Shown: positions 55,957-58,174 of the stretch, piece by piece | How the letters are laid out: each line of letters starts with the position of its first letter | How positions within the stretch are numbered: position 1 is the first letter of the stretch | Assembly: GCA_903897605.1 (NCBI GenBank) | Contig: CAIUCH010000034.1 | Coordinates: 1 to 58,174 of the forward strand | Direction of reading: 5' to 3' | DNA: 58,174 bases | From: an uncultured Alphaproteobacteria bacterium | GTDB lineage: Bacteria; Pseudomonadota; Alphaproteobacteria; Micropepsales; Micropepsaceae | Translations under genes and position numbers: made by a program | Notes under the pieces: model-generated | Told to the model about the DNA's origin: nothing | Databases searched by the model: none | Seen by the model: only the letters and a program-made list of their open reading frames with translations

Positions 55957-57060
55957 TTAGAGCAGCGACAGTTGATCGCCAATCCGGGGCGGGCGCCGGA
56001 AGCTGTTGATAGCAAGCGGCTTTGATGGCTGGTTCAGGCCCAGTTTTTTCACGGCCAGATGGAAGCGCCGCGCCATCATTTCGGCATAGGGACCGGTGCC
56101 CTTCATCCGGGTGTTCCACTGGCTGTCATAATCCTTGCCGCCCCGCATCTGGCGGATCAGCGCCATCACATGCTTGGCGCGGCCGGGAACCTTTGCGTCC
56201 AGCCATTCGCGGAACAGATCCTTGATCTCCAGCGGCAACCGCAATAGCACATAGCCAGCCGAACGCGCGCCGGCTTCGGCCGCCGCCGTCAGGACGTTTT
56301 CCATTTCATGATCGTTGAGAGCGGGAATGGCGGGCGCGAACATCACACCGGCGGGTACACCCGCCTGGACCAGCCCCACGATTGCCTGCAGCCGGCGCGC
56401 GGGCGTTCCGGCGCGTGGCTCCATTGTCCGCGCCAGTTTGCGATCCAGGGTTGTGACCGACAACGCCGCCTTGGCCAGGCCCATCGCCGCCATCTCCGAC
56501 AGAATGTCGAGGTCCCGCAATATCAATGGCGATTTGGTGACGATGGCGACGGGATGGCGAAAGTCGCGCAGCACTTCCAGAATGCTCCGGGTGATGCGCA
56601 TCTTCTTTTCCAGCGGCTGGTAGGGATCGGTGTTGGTGCCCATGGCAATGACGCGCGGCACATAACCGGGTGCGCTCAGTTCCTTTGCCAGCAGTTCGGC
56701 GGCATTGGGTTTGGCGAAGAGGCGGGATTCAAAATCCGCGCCAGGTGACAGGCCCAGATAGGCGTGGGTCGGGCGCGCGAAACAATAGATGCAGCCATGC
56801 TCGCAACCACGATACGGATTGATCGACTGGTCGAAGGAAAGATCGGGTGATTTGTTATGGGAGATGATGCTGCGGCTGGCGTCGTGAATGACCTCGGTCC
56901 GCAAGGCGGGCGGTGTTTCATCCTCCGGTCGCCAGCCATCGTCCCATCCATCATCCACCAGCACCCGGGTCTGCTTTTCATAGCGCCCGGCATGGTTGGA
57001 GAGCGCGCCGCGTCCCCGCAGCAGTTCTGGCCGGATGGTGGAGCTAAGGACTACCGTCAT
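55957..57060 (-). CDS. PA0069-family radical SAM protein
   Basis: A 367-residue protein. The cluster motif is CEHGCIYCFARPTHAY (C-x3-C-x2-C) in the context NPYRGCEHGCIYC, as in PA0069/Rv2578c-like and spore-photoproduct-lyase-like proteins. MGTNTDPYQPLEK, VTKSPLILRDLDIL and PAIPALNDHEMENVL follow along the barrel. The substrate is unknown; a DNA-repair role has been proposed for relatives. A TATAAT box sits only 9 bp before the ATG, and a LexA-like sequence lies upstream. Confidence 0.9.
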   Translation of the reverse strand: MTVVLSSTIRPELLRGRGALSNHAGRYEKQTRVLVDDGWDDGWRPEDETPPALRTEVIHDASRSIISHNKSPDLSFDQSINPYRGCEHGCIYCFARPTHAYLGLSPGADFESRLFAKPNAAELLAKELSAPGYVPRVIAMGTNTDPYQPLEKKMRITRSILEVLRDFRHPVAIVTKSPLILRDLDILSEMAAMGLAKAALSVTTLDRKLARTMEPRAGTPARRLQAIVGLVQAGVPAGVMFAPAIPALNDHEMENVLTAAAEAGARSAGYVLLRLPLEIKDLFREWLDAKVPGRAKHVMALIRQMRGGKDYDSQWNTRMKGTGPYAEMMARRFHLAVKKLGLNQPSKPLAINSFRRPPRIGDQLSLL

Positions 57061-57069
57061 AGAGATAGG

Positions 57070-57100
57070 ATTATAGACTTATAAAGAACAAAGCAAGTAC
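57070..57100 (-). promoter_or_regulatory. Near-leaderless promoter and LexA-like box of the radical SAM gene
   Basis: On the reverse strand TATAAT (57070-57075) lies 9 bp before the start codon. On the forward strand GAAC-N7-GTAC (57086-57100) differs by one base from the GAAC-N7-GAAC box known for alphaproteobacterial LexA. The site would overlap the -35 region. Confidence 0.45.
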
Positions 57101-57128
57101 AAAACAGAGATCGGCGATTATCCCGGAC

Positions 57129-57158
57129 TTGACAGTTCTGGGGGCCCTTTTGTATCAA
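57129..57158 (+). promoter_or_regulatory. Putative promoter of the membrane protein gene
   Basis: TTGACA (57129-57134) and TATCAA (57153-57158) are 18 bp apart, about 110 bp before the ATG at 57269. I saw no gene between 57061 and 57268. Confidence 0.5.
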
Positions 57159-57268
57159 CGAGTTACCTCCGCCCTGTTAGTTTTCCTATTTTCTACTCTT
57201 AGGTGTGGCCGGTGCGTTGCGGGGGCTCACTCCGTCGCTAGTCTCGGCTTACGCCTGGGAGAGGAAGT

Positions 57269-57877
57269 ATGGACAAAGACACTTTACGGTTTTGGATCGG
57301 CATTGCTTGTTCCGTTTGCGGGGTTGGGCTGCAAATGACTGGCGTTCCGCACGTTGTCGGTTGGTTGGTAGTTGGATTTGGTCTTTTGTTGGCTTTCGTT
57401 CCAGTAGTCGCCCACAGGTTAAGTTCGGACACTGAGCCACATGCTCCAAATGACCTAAGGGATGTTGTCACTATCTCGGCTTCCGCCGGTACCCCTAGAG
57501 AGCCACTACCTGCGAGCCCCGCTGAGCGTGATACAGGATTGGCGGCTGCGTTGGCGTATGCTGTTACGGGAAAATGGGACAAAGATAGTCTCTGGGACAC
57601 CGAAGGCGAGCCCATCAAAAGAGTTGGGGTTGAGCTGAAGAAGTTTGAGCAACTCGCCTGTGATGGTTCGTTGCAAGTGTGGGGCATGCGGCATCAAAAT
57701 TTGGGCCCATGCATCAAGATTCCGTCTACCTATTGGGAATCGCATCACGTCCATTTTACGGACCTTTTCAGAGACAAGGCGGGCGCGTCTGCTTACGCGC
57801 AGATTACTCAAGCCCGCGAGTACTTCGATTTGATGGTGAGTAGCGCGCAGTTCCAAAAATTCTGGCCGAACCAATGA
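57269..57877 (+). CDS. Hypothetical membrane protein in AT-richer accessory DNA
   Basis: A 202-residue protein starting at ATG 57269 after a GAGAGGAAG ribosome-binding site. Two N-terminal helices (FWIGIACSVCGVGLQM and VVGWLVVGFGLLLAFVPVVA) form a hairpin, then a soluble C-terminal domain with KKFEQLACDGSLQVWGM, IPSTYWESHHVHFTDLF and REYFDLMVSSAQF. The domain resembles patterns in uncharacterised proteins of mobile regions, but I cannot name it. Codon use is less GC-rich than in the core genes to its left. Transposase fragments follow. Confidence 0.75.
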   Translation: MDKDTLRFWIGIACSVCGVGLQMTGVPHVVGWLVVGFGLLLAFVPVVAHRLSSDTEPHAPNDLRDVVTISASAGTPREPLPASPAERDTGLAAALAYAVTGKWDKDSLWDTEGEPIKRVGVELKKFEQLACDGSLQVWGMRHQNLGPCIKIPSTYWESHHVHFTDLFRDKAGASAYAQITQAREYFDLMVSSAQFQKFWPNQ

Positions 57878-57936
57878 TTATTTGCGGCCCCTGGCATCTT
57901 TACGAAGCTGAAGCACTCGCCAGTAGTTGTCGTGCT

Positions 57937-58038
57937 TCAGAGACCTGCTATAGCAAGCTCGAAAATATCCGGGTTCTTGCGGTTGTTGTACCGGAATTTA
58001 GCTTCCGCGATGTAGAGCGGCAAGTATTTGGCGCTGAC
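57937..58038 (-). pseudogene. C-terminal remnant of an IS1595-type transposase
   Basis: Read on the reverse strand, 33 codons up to a TGA at 57937-57939 give VSAKYLPLYIAEAKFRYNNR then KNPDIFELAIAGL. This matches the C-terminal end of a group of IS1595-like DDE transposases (AKYLPLYVAEF..FRYNNR..DIFGTAI). Homology stops sharply near 58038, where the IS3-type fragment begins on the other strand. Confidence 0.7.
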
Positions 58039-58174
58039 GCACGCCATAATCGCCCTTGCTGCACAGTACGGGCGTTATGGATATCGCCGGATCACCAGCC
58101 TTTTGCAGAAAGCAGGCTGGTCGGTTGGTGTTGATCGCGTTCTGCGCATCTGGCGCCGTGAGGGGCTGAAAGTA
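58034..58174 (+). pseudogene. IS3-family OrfB transposase fragment, cut by the window end
   Basis: In the frame ending at base 58174 the translation LTHAIIALAAQYGRYGYRRI then TSLLQKAGWSVGVDRVLRIW and RREGLKV matches the helix-turn-helix_21 part of IS3-type OrfB. A stop (TAG, 58013-58015) lies just upstream with no start or OrfA, so the 5' end is missing. The DDE core would lie beyond the window. The right side may be intact. Confidence 0.8.

Noticed and set aside
57874..58134. An 86-codon forward open frame after the membrane gene
   Set aside because: It overlaps both transposase fragments in the wrong frame and its residues match nothing; the remnants explain the DNA better.

Overview
The window is GC-rich chromosomal DNA from an alphaproteobacterium. 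The evidence is the F0 ATP synthase operon atpI-atpB-atpE-atpF'-atpF (with a b' subunit and no F1 genes beside it), adjacent divK and pleD, a CcrM-type GANTC methyltransferase, the order mutY / DUF721 - dsbA-like - smc, DUF1489 and DUF3572 genes, and a FemAB-like acetyltransferase. The set looks like a free-living lineage with Caulobacter-type cell-cycle control that may store polyhydroxyalkanoate (phasin). I cannot name the genus from sequence alone; a deep-branching group such as Rhizomicrobium/Micropepsaceae would fit.

Layout. 1-2.2 kb: end of the ribosomal alpha operon (rpsM', rpsK, rpoA, rplQ) with a clear terminator. 2.2-7.1 kb: a Deg-type protease, then an overlapping run rarA-crcB-rluC-ATP12 chaperone. 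7.2-14.4 kb: propionyl-CoA carboxylase beta and alpha genes, split by a DUF559 gene and a reverse-strand FUSC/secreted-protein pair. 14.4-16.7 kb: lipB, an orphan fliN, and a siroheme/APS reductase pair. 16.7-18.0 kb: tRNA-Leu(GAG), then a small AT-richer patch with a lone HWE-type histidine kinase, bounded by a copy of the tRNA 3' end. 18.1-20.3 kb: two small exported proteins (one RidA-like), OsmC and DUF1489. 20.3-28.7 kb: DacF-like carboxypeptidase, phasin, clpS-clpA, HIT, a methyltransferase, a FemAB-like transferase and RidA. 28.7-33.1 kb: dinB, ROK kinase and DUF3572 on the reverse strand, divergent from divK-pleD. 33.1-40.3 kb: DsbA/FrnE-like, exported protein, xth, erpA, then dgt, SPOR protein, nagZ, scpA, scpB. 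40.3-48.2 kb: SRPBCC protein, rnd, a phosphatase, aspS and the F0 operon. 48.3-57.1 kb: smc, DsbA-like, DUF721, mutY, ccrM, rnhB and a PA0069-type radical SAM gene. 57.1-58.2 kb: AT-richer accessory DNA with an unrecognised membrane protein and two transposase fragments joined head to tail.

How the genes work together. Chromosome maintenance is heavily represented: SMC with ScpA and ScpB, CcrM, DivK and PleD, RarA, MutY, Xth, DinB, RNase HII and Dgt. Envelope work is covered by DacF-SPOR, NagZ, a SPOR protein, a Deg protease and DsbA-like proteins. The best non-coding signals are seven GANTC sites in 77 bp at the ccrM promoter, two palindromes bracketing the phasin promoter, and the tRNA-Leu/att-like repeat around the HWE kinase. 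I see no clear new multi-gene system; the regulatory sites and the small tRNA-linked patch are the leads most worth testing.
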